A program made the translations under genes and the position numbers. A DNA stretch of 64,000 nt from Flavobacteriales bacterium (GTDB lineage Bacteria > Bacteroidota > Bacteroidia > Flavobacteriales > Flavobacteriaceae): the NCBI GenBank assembly GCA_027067965.1, contig JAMOUV010000010.1:124001-188000 (forward strand), in the 5' to 3' direction. Below the pieces are notes generated by a model. That model saw nothing but the letters and a program-made list of their open reading frames with translations. It was not told the DNA's origin and did not search any database. This document shows, in pieces, positions 34,230 through 43,147 of the stretch (positions within the stretch are counted from its first letter, which is position 1; each line of letters starts with the position of its first letter).

Positions 34230-34958
34230 CTAATTATTTTTTTTATTCAATAAAGATTTCACTTCTGAAATTCGCGATGCAAAGTAACGATTTTTTTCGG
34301 GATATTTCAACTTTAGTATTTCAAAAGCCCGGATGGCTTTTTCGTACTTCCCCTGTTTGACGAGCAATTCCGCCAAAGTTTCGGTCATAAGCATTCTGTT
34401 TTCACGCAAACTTGCCTCCGCTTCGGGCAAGGGTTTGGGTATAAAATTCTTATCCGGTTTTATTTTAGGTTGTTCGTTTAAAAATTTATCTATCAAAATT
34501 CTTTTCTTTCGTTTGGCATCTTGCGAAATTTTTTGTGGACCAAGAGACGTTCTTTTGCCCGACAGATACTTCACCCAATCCAAATAAGACATATTTTCGG
34601 GCGGCATTTCCGGATGTTTCTCTTCGGGCACGGAATGAAATTCTTCCGGCGTTTGCGATTGTGCGTCCGGCCGGTCAGCAGGGGCGGGTTCTTGAATTTG
34701 TTCGTCCAATGGCACCTCGGTATAATCGTGAATGAAGTCAAATAAAAACGCCCGGTCCGTGGTGACGGATGCGACCACAGGTAATTTTTTCTTGTATTTA
34801 ACCGGATGATAATGCTTTAAATATTTCAAATAAAGCACTTGCGGGGCTTGAAAATACGGATATTTCTTTATTAAAGCTTGCAAAAATTCGGCATCTTCGG
34901 ATTTAATCAAACCCGGCCGGTTCAGTAAATCGTATAATTTTTGCTTGTCCGTTACCAT
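34230..34958 (-). CDS. Conserved protein with C-terminal TPR-like helix
   Basis: The 242-residue protein has no signal peptide. The N-terminus (LLNRPGLIKSEDAEFLQALIKKYPYFQAPQVLYLKYL) and the C-terminal TPR-like hairpin (TLAELLVKQGKYEKAIRAFEILKLKYP) flank a Pro/Glu-rich middle. Its position between lptE and secG is typical of flavobacteria, where it is usually called a tetratricopeptide protein. It overlaps lptE by 7 bp. Function unknown. Confidence 0.8.
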   Translation of the reverse strand: MVTDKQKLYDLLNRPGLIKSEDAEFLQALIKKYPYFQAPQVLYLKYLKHYHPVKYKKKLPVVASVTTDRAFLFDFIHDYTEVPLDEQIQEPAPADRPDAQSQTPEEFHSVPEEKHPEMPPENMSYLDWVKYLSGKRTSLGPQKISQDAKRKKRILIDKFLNEQPKIKPDKNFIPKPLPEAEASLRENRMLMTETLAELLVKQGKYEKAIRAFEILKLKYPEKNRYFASRISEVKSLLNKKNN

Positions 34959-35449
34959 TTTGCCAAACTGTCGTTAAAAATGTCTTGCGTAATTTGTTCG
35001 ATAATCACCTGATGCGCTTCGGCTTGCACATCCGATAAGAGTTTGTCGGCTGGAAAATCATAAAAGTACGAATAGGTTTTGGTATAATTATTTTCGGGAT
35101 GCTTGTTGTCGGTAAACTCTATTTTTACACGGACCGTAAGCCGGTTGAGAGCGGCCGACTGGTCGGCGGTAGAGGCAGCCGGTTGCACGTCGTAATCCGT
35201 TACCGTTCCTGCAAAAATCAAATCGGCTTGACCTTCTTTATAGTCCAAATTGGTCATTTGCTGAATTTTATCCGACAAAGCCAAACGGAATTCATCGGCC
35301 AATCCCGGCACCACAAGCGAAGCATTATTTGAAAACGGTTGTACATGATAGGTTTTGACATCCGGCGCGATATTCACACCCGAAAACGTATAAATGCCGC
35401 AAGAATACAAAAGCGTAATTAATAAAACCGATGCCGCAATTTTTTTCAT
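34952..35449 (-). CDS. lptE: LPS-assembly lipoprotein LptE family
   Basis: LptE plugs the LptD barrel during lipopolysaccharide export. The 165-residue protein has a lipobox LYSC and the Bacteroidota LptE start GIYTFSGVNIAPDVKTYHVQPF, then ADEFRLALSDKIQQMTNL and GTVTDYDVQP. The start overlaps the stop of the sigma-54 regulator by 4 bp (ATGA), suggesting translational coupling. Confidence 0.9.
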   Translation of the reverse strand: MKKIAASVLLITLLYSCGIYTFSGVNIAPDVKTYHVQPFSNNASLVVPGLADEFRLALSDKIQQMTNLDYKEGQADLIFAGTVTDYDVQPAASTADQSAALNRLTVRVKIEFTDNKHPENNYTKTYSYFYDFPADKLLSDVQAEAHQVIIEQITQDIFNDSLAKW

Positions 35450-36687
35450 TGTAAATTATATTGCTTTATTTTTCTGTAAAGCGTCCGCTCCGAAATTCCC
35501 AATTCCTTGGCAGCCGGTTTCCGTTTACCGTTGTGTTTATCCAAGGCCTTTTTGATTAATTCTTTTTCGGTTTCCATCAAAGACAAGGTTTCCTTTTTCT
35601 CTTCTTGCTCCGGTTCCTGCTCTACCGTATAAACGGGCTCGTCCGGAGAAAAAGAATTTTCTTCCGCGGATTCATGGGAAGAAGCGGGATAAATGGCACG
35701 CTCAATGGCCAATTTGCCTTGGGTATCGGGCGGCACCAAAGAAAATACTTTGGGAGAATTATTCAACAAGCCGGAAACCACCGCTTTTATTTGATCTATT
35801 TCGTTTTTCATATCGAATATCAATTTGAAAATCAACTCGCGGTCTTTTCCGAAATCGAATTTCGAAGATTCTCCTTTTATTAAACCGGGCAAATTTTGTC
35901 CGTAATCGGGCAGATATTTTTTTAGGACTTCCGGCGTAATTTCTCTTTTTTCTTCGAGAATGGAAAGTTGTTCCACTACATTACGTAATTCGCGGATATT
36001 TCCCGGCCAATGATACTGCTTGAGGACTTGTTGGGCCTCGGGAGTCAAATGAATCCGAGGCAAATTATATTTATACGCGATGTCCGAAGCAAATTTTCTG
36101 AACAACAAAATGACATCATCACCCCGTTCACGCAGGGGAGGCAAAGGAATTTCGATGGTGTTTAAGCGGTAATATAAATCTTCCCTGAATTTTCCTTCGT
36201 CCACCAACCGCCGTAAGTCTTTATTGGTAGCCGCCACAATGCGCACATCCGTTTTCTCCACTTTCGACGAACCCACTTTAATGAATTCGCCGTTTTCCAA
36301 CACCCGGAGCAAGCGTACTTGCGTGGTTAAAGGTAATTCTCCGACTTCGTCCAAAAACAAGGTTCCGCCATTGGCCACTTCGAAGTATCCTTTTCGTGTG
36401 GAAGTAGCGCCGGTAAACGACCCTTTTTCATGTCCGAAAAGTTCACTGTCTATCGTGCCCTCGGGAATGGCTCCGCAGTTAATGGCAAAATAAGGGCCGT
36501 GTTTTCGATGCGAATATTGATGTATTATTTTCGGAATGGTTTCCTTACCCGTACCGCTTTCTCCCGACACCAAAACGGTAATATCCGTCGGCGCCACTCT
36601 TACTGCACGTTCAATGGCACGATTGAGTTTCGGGTCGTTGCCGATAATTCCGAAACGCTGCTTGACGGCTTGAATATCTACTGGCAT
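35446..36687 (-). CDS. Sigma-54-dependent Fis-family transcriptional activator
   Basis: The 413-residue protein is an AAA+ enhancer-binding activator for RpoN promoters. It starts almost directly with the AAA+ domain (Walker A GESGTGKE, 42-49) with no receiver or GAF domain. The sigma-54 contact loop reads GSFTGA (89-94) in place of GAFTGA. LFLDEVGELP is the Walker B region, and the C-terminal Fis helix-turn-helix (KRKPAAKELGISERTLYRKI) is intact. Control must act through abundance or a partner, since no sensor domain exists. It lies 10 bp after miaB. Confidence 0.92.
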   Translation of the reverse strand: MPVDIQAVKQRFGIIGNDPKLNRAIERAVRVAPTDITVLVSGESGTGKETIPKIIHQYSHRKHGPYFAINCGAIPEGTIDSELFGHEKGSFTGATSTRKGYFEVANGGTLFLDEVGELPLTTQVRLLRVLENGEFIKVGSSKVEKTDVRIVAATNKDLRRLVDEGKFREDLYYRLNTIEIPLPPLRERGDDVILLFRKFASDIAYKYNLPRIHLTPEAQQVLKQYHWPGNIRELRNVVEQLSILEEKREITPEVLKKYLPDYGQNLPGLIKGESSKFDFGKDRELIFKLIFDMKNEIDQIKAVVSGLLNNSPKVFSLVPPDTQGKLAIERAIYPASSHESAEENSFSPDEPVYTVEQEPEQEEKKETLSLMETEKELIKKALDKHNGKRKPAAKELGISERTLYRKIKQYNLQ

Positions 36688-36697
36688 ATAAAAGTTT

Positions 36698-38128
36698 TTA
36701 AATTAATTTTCCCAATAATGTGGCACCCGTGGTGTCTTCGATTTTCACTTGAACTAAATCACCCGGTTTTTCTTTTCCTTTTTTTGGAAAGACCGCTACG
36801 GCATTTTGTAGCGTTCGTCCCATCCAATGTCGATCCGATTTCTTGGAATCTCCCTCAATGAGCACTTCAAAAGTTTTTCCTACATACGACCGCATGCGCT
36901 CTTTGCTATGGGCATTTTGTCTGGCGATAATCTCATTTAAACGCCTGATTTTAATCCCACGGGGAATATCATCTTCATATTTTCGGGCCGCCAAAGTACC
37001 CGGCCGCTCGGAATAGGCAAACATAAAACCGAAATCAAATTTAACGGCATCCATCAACGAAAGAGTTTGTTGGTGGTCCGCTTCGGTCTCGCCGGGAAAT
37101 CCGGCTATCACATCATGCGAAAGGGCTATATCGGGTACAGTCCGTTTGATAAAATCGATTAATTCCAAATATTCTTCGCGCGTATATTGGCGGTTCATTC
37201 GTTTCAAAATCCGGTTGCTGCCCGATTGAAAAGGAATATGAATGTACCGCCCTATATTCGGGTGCCGGGCAATAACTCGAATCACATCCCGGGTCATATC
37301 CTGCGGATTGGAGGTAGTAAACCGGATTCGCATACCGGGAAAACGGGTAGCCACTTCGTCCAAAAGCTGCGCAAAGCGAACGGCTTTTTCTTTTATATGC
37401 GGCGGCTGTTTCTCAAAATCTTTTTTCGGCCCGCCGCCATACCATAAATAACTGTCCACGTTTTGACCCAAAAGGGTTACTTCTTTAAATCCTTTCTTTT
37501 GAAGTTCTTCAATTTCCCTGAAAATGGTTTGAGGATTTCGACTACGCTCGCGTCCGCGGGTAAAAGGCACCACACAAAAACTACACATGTTGTCACATCC
37601 GCGTGTAATGGATACAAAAGCGCTGATTCCATTGGAATTGATATGCACGGGCGAAATATCATCGTAGGTTTCTTCCAAACTCAACAGTACATTAACCGCT
37701 TTGCGACCGTCTTCCAAATCTTTGAGCATGGACGGAAGCCGCCGATAGGCATCGGGACCTGCCACCAAATCCACTAATTTCTCTTGTTCCAATATTTTTT
37801 CCTTCAAACGCTCTGCCATGCATCCTACCAATCCTACTTTTAAATTCGGATTGATGCGTTTGATTCCTTTAAAATGCTTTAAGCGATTCCGGACGGTTTG
37901 CTCGGCTTTGTCGCGAACGGCACAAGTGTTGAGCAAAATCAAGTCCGCTTCTTTAAAATCAGTAGTAATACGATATCCCTGCCCCTCTAAAATACTGGCA
38001 ATAATTTCCGAATCATTGGCATTCATCTGGCATCCGTATGTCTCTATATAAACCGATTTTAAGCCGTGGGATTTCTCTCGCGCCTTGACCGGAATCATTT
38101 CAAATGTATGCGGATTTTTCTTCATCAT
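36698..38128 (-). CDS. miaB: tRNA-2-methylthio-N6-dimethylallyladenosine synthase
   Basis: MiaB adds a methylthio group at tRNA position 37. The 476-residue protein has the N-terminal UPF0004 domain with YIETYGCQMNANDSEI and later CAVRDKAEQ and GCMAERLK (auxiliary cluster cysteines). The radical SAM motif is ITRGCDNMCSFCVVPFTRGRERSR, and a C-terminal TRAM domain follows. It leads the miaB-regulator-lptE-TPR-secG operon. A -7 box and a dyad lie upstream. Confidence 0.97.
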   Translation of the reverse strand: MMKKNPHTFEMIPVKAREKSHGLKSVYIETYGCQMNANDSEIIASILEGQGYRITTDFKEADLILLNTCAVRDKAEQTVRNRLKHFKGIKRINPNLKVGLVGCMAERLKEKILEQEKLVDLVAGPDAYRRLPSMLKDLEDGRKAVNVLLSLEETYDDISPVHINSNGISAFVSITRGCDNMCSFCVVPFTRGRERSRNPQTIFREIEELQKKGFKEVTLLGQNVDSYLWYGGGPKKDFEKQPPHIKEKAVRFAQLLDEVATRFPGMRIRFTTSNPQDMTRDVIRVIARHPNIGRYIHIPFQSGSNRILKRMNRQYTREEYLELIDFIKRTVPDIALSHDVIAGFPGETEADHQQTLSLMDAVKFDFGFMFAYSERPGTLAARKYEDDIPRGIKIRRLNEIIARQNAHSKERMRSYVGKTFEVLIEGDSKKSDRHWMGRTLQNAVAVFPKKGKEKPGDLVQVKIEDTTGATLLGKLI

Positions 38129-38144
38129 TTCAAAGTAAAGTACG

Positions 38145-38152
38145 CAAAGTTA
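38145..38152 (-). promoter_or_regulatory. -7 promoter box of the miaB operon
   Basis: Minus-strand TAACTTTG fits the consensus and is 16 bp before the miaB start. A dyad at 38161-38179 covers the region where a -33 element would sit. Confidence 0.5.
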
Positions 38153-38160
38153 CGAATAAT

Positions 38161-38179
38161 TTATGACAAAATGTCATAA
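38161..38179. promoter_or_regulatory. Candidate operator dyad upstream of miaB
   Basis: TTATGACA-AAA-TGTCATAA is a perfect 8-bp inverted repeat with a 3-bp centre. It starts 8 bp upstream of the miaB -7 box and overlaps the -33 region. No T-run follows, so it is not a terminator. The regulator is unknown. Confidence 0.45.
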
Positions 38180-38421
38180 TTGCAGCGGGGAATCTTAAAT
38201 TTTTCATCTGTCCGGATTATTTTTATATGACTACCGGCGATGAAAATTTTATTTAAAAAAATTAAAGACAAAAATATGTTTTCATCCAAAATCCTCCTTG
38301 TACCGTTTTCAACTGACCGCCTATTTATGAACGAGTAAGTTCTTTTTTTGTTTATGAAAAAACCCGAAAGATTTGACGCTTAGCCGGATTTTTAATAGTT
38401 TTACGCATTTTGATTGGTTTT

Positions 38422-39519
38422 ATGATTTCGCAGGAGACATATTATTTGATGGCCTTGACCCGCATCAAAGGATTGGGTTCTTTGCGAATTAAAAAATTAT
38501 TACAATTTTACGGCGATCCCAAAAAGATTTTCGATGCCTCTTTCGATGAATTGGAAAAAATCATAGGCCGGATAAATGCCCGAAACATTAAAAATTTCGA
38601 TGATTTTGATTTGGTCGATAAAGAAATAAAATACACCCGAAAGCACGGATTAGACATATTGAGCATCTTCAGCGAAAATTATCCCGCCAAACTTTTACAT
38701 ATTCCCGATTTGCCTATCATCCTATTCAAAAAAGGTTCCTATAATTTTGAATCACCAAGGCATTTAAGCATCGTGGGAACCCGTAAAATAACGCCATACG
38801 GCATGAAATTTACGCATCAATTCGTCAGCGATTTATCGCCGTATAATCCTGTTATTGTCAGCGGTTTGGCCTTCGGGATTGATATTGAAGCCCACAAAGC
38901 CGCTTTGGAAAACGGTCTTCTTACCGTGGCCGTAATGGGGACTTCATTTCAATCGATATATCCCGACGTGCATGCCGAATACTTCGGCCGAATCACGGAA
39001 AACGGGGCGGTTTTAAGCGAATTCTGGTCGTATGAACAAACCGAAAAACAATTTTTTGTCCGCCGCAATCGTATTGTAGCCGGCATCTCCGAAGCCACCG
39101 TTGTGGTGGAATCCGGAATCAGTGGGGGTGCATTGATTACGGCCCAGTTGGCTTTTGATTACAATCGCGATGTATTTGCCGTACCGGGGCGGGTAACCGA
39201 CACCTACAGCAAAGGTTGTCATGCCATCATCAAAAAACAAATTGCCAAGATTCTTACCGGTGCCGAAGATATCGTGACGCAAATGAATTGGGCGTTGGAA
39301 GAAAAACCGCCCGCACCGGTGCAGAAAAAATTGTTTGTGGACCTCAATCCCGATGAAGAAAAAATCGTGCATTTCCTTCGGGAAAACGATGCCGAACATT
39401 TGGATATCATCGCTTTGGAAACCGGCATGCCCGTATCAAAAACCTCCCAATTACTCATGATGCTTGAACTCAACGGCGTGGTACAGAGCATTCCCGGAAA
39501 GAAATTCAAATTGCTCTAA
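38422..39519 (+). CDS. dprA: DNA-processing protein DprA
   Basis: DprA loads RecA onto incoming single-stranded DNA during transformation. The 365-residue protein has an N-terminal helix-hairpin-helix region (LTRIKGLGSLRIKKLL), the Rossmann core HLSIVGTRKITPYG, IVSGLAFGIDIEAHKAAL and FFVRRNRIVAGISEATVVVESG. A C-terminal winged-helix segment follows (ALETGMPVSKTSQLLMMLELNGVV). A TTG at 38410 is an alternative start. A comF-like gene lies far away at 12675; both fit a capacity for DNA uptake, without proving it. Confidence 0.95.
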   Translation: MISQETYYLMALTRIKGLGSLRIKKLLQFYGDPKKIFDASFDELEKIIGRINARNIKNFDDFDLVDKEIKYTRKHGLDILSIFSENYPAKLLHIPDLPIILFKKGSYNFESPRHLSIVGTRKITPYGMKFTHQFVSDLSPYNPVIVSGLAFGIDIEAHKAALENGLLTVAVMGTSFQSIYPDVHAEYFGRITENGAVLSEFWSYEQTEKQFFVRRNRIVAGISEATVVVESGISGGALITAQLAFDYNRDVFAVPGRVTDTYSKGCHAIIKKQIAKILTGAEDIVTQMNWALEEKPPAPVQKKLFVDLNPDEEKIVHFLRENDAEHLDIIALETGMPVSKTSQLLMMLELNGVVQSIPGKKFKLL

Positions 39520-39530
39520 AACATTTATCG

Positions 39531-39538
39531 TAATTTTG
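39531..39538 (+). promoter_or_regulatory. -7 promoter box of deoC
   Basis: TAATTTTG fits the consensus and is 16 bp before the start. The nearest TTG (39511-39513) gives a slightly short 17-bp spacing. Confidence 0.45.
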
Positions 39539-39554
39539 CCAAAAAAATAATCGA

Positions 39555-40298
39555 ATGGACATCAGAAAATATTTGGATAGCACCTATCTAAAAACCGCCG
39601 AACAAGCGGGTCTTTCCGAAGAAGAAAACCGTAAAATCGTTGAAAAAACCATACAAGAAGCCATTGACGAAGGATTTTATTTAGTCATGATACGACCAGA
39701 ATACGTAAAACTCGCCCGGAAAATGATTGATGAAGCCGGAGCGGATGTCAAAGTGGGCACGGTTATCGGATTTCCGGAAGGTACCGCTCATTGGTTGGCC
39801 AAACTGGAAGAAGCCAAAAAAGCCATTGCCGACGGAGCCGATGAATTGGATTTCGTAGTTAATTACGAGGCATTTAAAAACGGCAATACCGACTTGGTCA
39901 AAAAAGAAATTTTCGAAGGCACTCTATTGGGATTGAAAAACGGAAAAGTGGTCAAATGGATAATCGAAGCCGCCGCCCTCTCCGACGACCAAATAGCGGA
40001 ATTGACCCAACTTATACGCAATACGGTTTTACAAACAATAGGACTTGGTGCGGCAGATAAAGTATTTGTAAAATCATCTACCGGTTTTTATCAAACTCCC
40101 GACGGTTCACCCAACGGAGCCACCCCGCATAACATTAAAATTATGTTGGAAAATGCCGACCCGCTCCCTGTAAAAGCCGCCGGCGGCATTCGCAGTTATG
40201 AAGATGCGGTGAAAATGATAGAAATGGGCGTCAAACGAATCGGTACTTCATCGGCAAAAAAAATTGCCGAGGGTGGTAAAGCGGACGGCGGTTACTGA
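39555..40298 (+). CDS. deoC: Deoxyribose-phosphate aldolase
   Basis: DeoC cleaves deoxyribose 5-phosphate to acetaldehyde and glyceraldehyde 3-phosphate in deoxynucleoside breakdown. The 247-residue TIM barrel has VGTVIGFPEGTAHWLAKLEEAKKAIADGADELDFV, KWIIEAAALSDDQI, and KVFVKSSTGFYQTPDGSPNGAT with the Schiff-base lysine, then VKAAGGIRSYEDA. It stands alone, convergent with an OmpA lipoprotein 48 bp away. Confidence 0.95.
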   Translation: MDIRKYLDSTYLKTAEQAGLSEEENRKIVEKTIQEAIDEGFYLVMIRPEYVKLARKMIDEAGADVKVGTVIGFPEGTAHWLAKLEEAKKAIADGADELDFVVNYEAFKNGNTDLVKKEIFEGTLLGLKNGKVVKWIIEAAALSDDQIAELTQLIRNTVLQTIGLGAADKVFVKSSTGFYQTPDGSPNGATPHNIKIMLENADPLPVKAAGGIRSYEDAVKMIEMGVKRIGTSSAKKIAEGGKADGGY

Positions 40299-40346
40299 AA
40301 TTATTAAAATTTCTTTGTTATAAAACACCGCAGCTACGCACTCTTT

Positions 40347-41303
40347 TTATTTTTCCAATAATTTCTGAATCTTATCCATATTAGGCGTAAGGATGACTTC
40401 GATACGCCTGTTTTTGGCCCGGTTTTCAGGCGTATCATTAGGCGCAACGGGATGGTATTTGCTCCGTCCTGCGGCTATTAAACGTTTCGGGTCGATGTGT
40501 TTGTTTTTCAACAATTGACGAACCACCGTGGTCGCCCGCTTCACCGATAAATCCCAATTATCTTCAATGTATTGATTGCCCCGGTAAGGCACATTATCGG
40601 TGTGTCCTTCAATCATGATTTCGATATCGGGATTTTCGGCCAATACTTTGGCAATTTTCGTAATGGCATGGGTACCTTGTGAGCGCAATTTCCAACTGCC
40701 CGAATCGAATAATAATTTATTCTGCATCGACACGTAAAGTTTACCGTTTTTCATGTGTACTTGTAGCCCTTGTTCCTTAAATTCATCCAAAGAAGCATTC
40801 AAACTTTCTTTTACCCGGTTGAGCAATGCATCTTTTTCGGCTATCAATTGTTCCAATTCATTGATTCGCGCGGAACGCTCGGCCAATTCTTCTTGCATTT
40901 TTTCGAGCAATTCCCGCTCCTTGGCAAGCCGTTTTTCCTTTTCTTCCAATTGACGAATCAATTCGCGTGTTTTAATCGATTGGGCTTCCAGGGCCGTGGA
41001 ACTCTTTTGCGATAAGGCCTCATAGGAAGCTTGCAAATTTTTATATGCCTTTTCGGTCGAAGCATAGAGTTGCTTCAAGGTTTCGTACTCTTGTTTTAAT
41101 CTTTTATAGTCGGCCATGATTTTTCCCGATTGGGTTTCCAATTGAAGCAAACGACTTTTCAAACTGTCATTTTCCTCTTCCATATCGGCCAACTTGGAGC
41201 GATTTGTGTAATACTTTTCTTCTAATTCGGCATACTTCTGTTTACTCACACACGAAGTAAATAAAACCGGAAACAGCAGCCATATTAATACAATTTTTTT
41301 CAT
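40347..41303 (-). CDS. OmpA-domain lipoprotein with coiled-coil stalk
   Basis: The 318-residue lipoprotein (lipobox FTSC) has a long coiled coil (about 25-170) and a C-terminal OmpA/MotB peptidoglycan-binding domain: KLLFDSGSWKLRSQG, IEIMIEGHTDNVPYRG, WDLSVKRATTVVRQLL and NRRIEVILTP. It should bridge outer membrane and wall. It is the last of a four-gene leftward operon (SIMPL, GHMP kinase, UbiA-like, this gene), 12 bp after the UbiA-like gene. Confidence 0.92.
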   Translation of the reverse strand: MKKIVLIWLLFPVLFTSCVSKQKYAELEEKYYTNRSKLADMEEENDSLKSRLLQLETQSGKIMADYKRLKQEYETLKQLYASTEKAYKNLQASYEALSQKSSTALEAQSIKTRELIRQLEEKEKRLAKERELLEKMQEELAERSARINELEQLIAEKDALLNRVKESLNASLDEFKEQGLQVHMKNGKLYVSMQNKLLFDSGSWKLRSQGTHAITKIAKVLAENPDIEIMIEGHTDNVPYRGNQYIEDNWDLSVKRATTVVRQLLKNKHIDPKRLIAAGRSKYHPVAPNDTPENRAKNRRIEVILTPNMDKIQKLLEK

Positions 41304-41315
41304 ATTTATAAAAAT

Positions 41316-42161
41316 TTAAAGCAAAAATAAAGCGAAAACACCGGAAATAATAATTAATTTAATAAACCGGTAGGCCATGATATAATTTTTACGGTAATAC
41401 AATAAGCATTCGATTATCAACATAACGAAAAACAAATAAAGAAAGTATATAAAACGGGAGGGCAAGTGAAGTTTGACGGCGAGTAATAAAACAATGATCA
41501 CCATAGCCGCAAGGGAATAAAACATCCGGCTTTGAAATTTTTCGCCTTTTTCGACTAAAACGGTTTTTATATTCCCGGCCACATCACCGCGCAAGGTAAG
41601 GTGATTTTTGACCGATTCTTTCATCAAAAGAAGTAAAATAAACAACACCCCCGCCCAAATCACAAAAGGGTTCCATGCTTTGAAAAACAACATGACTCCG
41701 AAAAAAGGATATGCCGTTAAAAAGGTAACACCTATCTCTCTCCAAAACGGCCGTGATTGAATTTTGTGGAAATAAATCCAAATCAAAAAAATATAAACGG
41801 CAAAAAAAATCATGGCGCGCCAAGAAATAAAAGCCGCCAATACGAGTGTAAGAAAATTAAGAAAGAAATAGAGGTATAATTTTTTTGACATCGATAATTC
41901 CCGTTCCAATAAACTTTGTTGCGGTCGGTTAATCCAATCTCTTCTGATATTATAAAAATGATTAATGATATAACCTGCAGAAATCGCGCTTCCGGTGGCC
42001 AATAACATAAAAATAAATTTATGATGCCATAACAAAGTCCAAAAACTTTCATGGGGCACAAATACATAATGGGCTGCCAATAATTGAGCAGCCAAAAGTA
42101 CTATTACATTAGGCAATTTGACCAAAGAGACGAGACCGGAAATTTTTTCATTGACGTCCAT
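41316..42161 (-). CDS. UbiA-like membrane protein with eroded aspartate motifs
   Basis: The 281-residue protein has about eight transmembrane segments and the UbiA-family layout. UbiA enzymes attach prenyl chains to aromatic or glycerol acceptors and need two Mg-binding Asp motifs. Here the first reads NHFYNIRRD (67-75), where NDxxDxxxD would be expected, and the second reads KNHLTLRGD (185-193), where KDxxDxxGD would be expected. Only one Asp remains in each. The NRP that follows the first motif is kept. It lies between a GHMP kinase and an OmpA lipoprotein. A prenyltransferase role is uncertain; a non-catalytic or altered-acceptor role is equally possible. Confidence 0.75.
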   Translation of the reverse strand: MDVNEKISGLVSLVKLPNVIVLLAAQLLAAHYVFVPHESFWTLLWHHKFIFMLLATGSAISAGYIINHFYNIRRDWINRPQQSLLERELSMSKKLYLYFFLNFLTLVLAAFISWRAMIFFAVYIFLIWIYFHKIQSRPFWREIGVTFLTAYPFFGVMLFFKAWNPFVIWAGVLFILLLLMKESVKNHLTLRGDVAGNIKTVLVEKGEKFQSRMFYSLAAMVIIVLLLAVKLHLPSRFIYFLYLFFVMLIIECLLYYRKNYIMAYRFIKLIIISGVFALFLL

Positions 42162-42172
42162 TTTGCGGACAT

Positions 42173-43114
42173 TTAAAAGCGGTAAATTACTTCGATTTTG
42201 TAAGATTTGAGTTGTTCTTTGGTTTTTTCGATATCATCGGTAAAGCCCAAAATAAAACCGCCTCCACCCGAACCGCATAACTTTAAATAATAATCTCCGG
42301 TTTCCATTCCTTTTTTCCATATATCCAACATTTTCACGGGAATCATGGGTTGGAAATGATGGTAAACGGTTTTGGATAATTGACGAACATCTTTGAGCAT
42401 TTTCTTGAAGTCGCCGCTAATAAAATGTTGAACGCCTTGGTTAGTATATTTGACAAATTCTTCCTTCATGATTTTTCGAAAACCTTCGTTTTTCAATTTT
42501 TCCATGAAAATTTGTACCATAGGACCTGTTTCGCCCGTTTGTCCCGAATCGATAAGGAATATTGCGCCTTTTCCCCGGGGATTTTTTTCCGGAATACCCG
42601 TGGCTTCCAATTGTTTTTTGGAATGAATCAGAATAGGAACACTCAAATAACTGTTCAAGGGGTCCAAACCCGAACTTTTGCCGTGAAAAAAATCTTCCAT
42701 CGCGGCAAAAATTTTCTTTAAACGAAGTAATTTTTCGGATGTTAAATTTTCCAGTACGGATATTTTATTTCGTGCATAGCGTTCGTACACCGCCGCCACG
42801 ATTGCGCCCGAACTGCCGACGCCATATCCTTCCGGAATAGTGGAATCGAAATATAAACCGTCATTCAAATCCTTTTCGAATGCTTCGAAATCCAAATCGA
42901 TTAAATCGGGCTCACGTTCAGCGCGTGATTTGAGATAATGAAAGAATTTGCGCAAATTCTCGTTCGAACGCTTCTGGTGTTCATCCTGCAAATCCGATTT
43001 TTTCAAGCCACCCCGGTAATACTCGTAAGGAATGGCCAAACCTTTGGAATCTTCAATAATTCCATATTCTCCGAATAAAAGAATTTTAGCAAAATAAAGC
43101 GGGCCTTTTTTCAT
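42173..43114 (-). CDS. GHMP kinase, mevalonate kinase-like
   Basis: The 313-residue protein has the GHMP fold: YFAKILLFGEYGIIEDSKGLAIP at the N-terminus (motif 1), PEGYGVGSSGAIVAAVYE (ATP loop) and LCGSGGGGFILGF (motif 3). In Bacteroidota such genes usually serve the mevalonate pathway to isoprenoids. The link to a UbiA-like gene 11 bp downstream supports an isoprenoid theme. The substrate is inferred; no other mevalonate gene is in the window. Confidence 0.85.
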   Translation of the reverse strand: MKKGPLYFAKILLFGEYGIIEDSKGLAIPYEYYRGGLKKSDLQDEHQKRSNENLRKFFHYLKSRAEREPDLIDLDFEAFEKDLNDGLYFDSTIPEGYGVGSSGAIVAAVYERYARNKISVLENLTSEKLLRLKKIFAAMEDFFHGKSSGLDPLNSYLSVPILIHSKKQLEATGIPEKNPRGKGAIFLIDSGQTGETGPMVQIFMEKLKNEGFRKIMKEEFVKYTNQGVQHFISGDFKKMLKDVRQLSKTVYHHFQPMIPVKMLDIWKKGMETGDYYLKLCGSGGGGFILGFTDDIEKTKEQLKSYKIEVIYRF

Positions 43115-43147
43115 AAAAATAAATTATCCGGAATCAAAATTACGATT

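Noticed and set aside
38329-38349. GAAC...GTTC followed by a T-run before dprA
   Set aside because: The stem is only 4 bp and no gene on the plus strand ends nearby, so a terminator is not supported.
34960-38400. Search for sigma-54 promoters (TGGCAC-N5-TTGC) near the RpoN activator
   Set aside because: Only half matches were seen by eye; no convincing -24/-12 pair.
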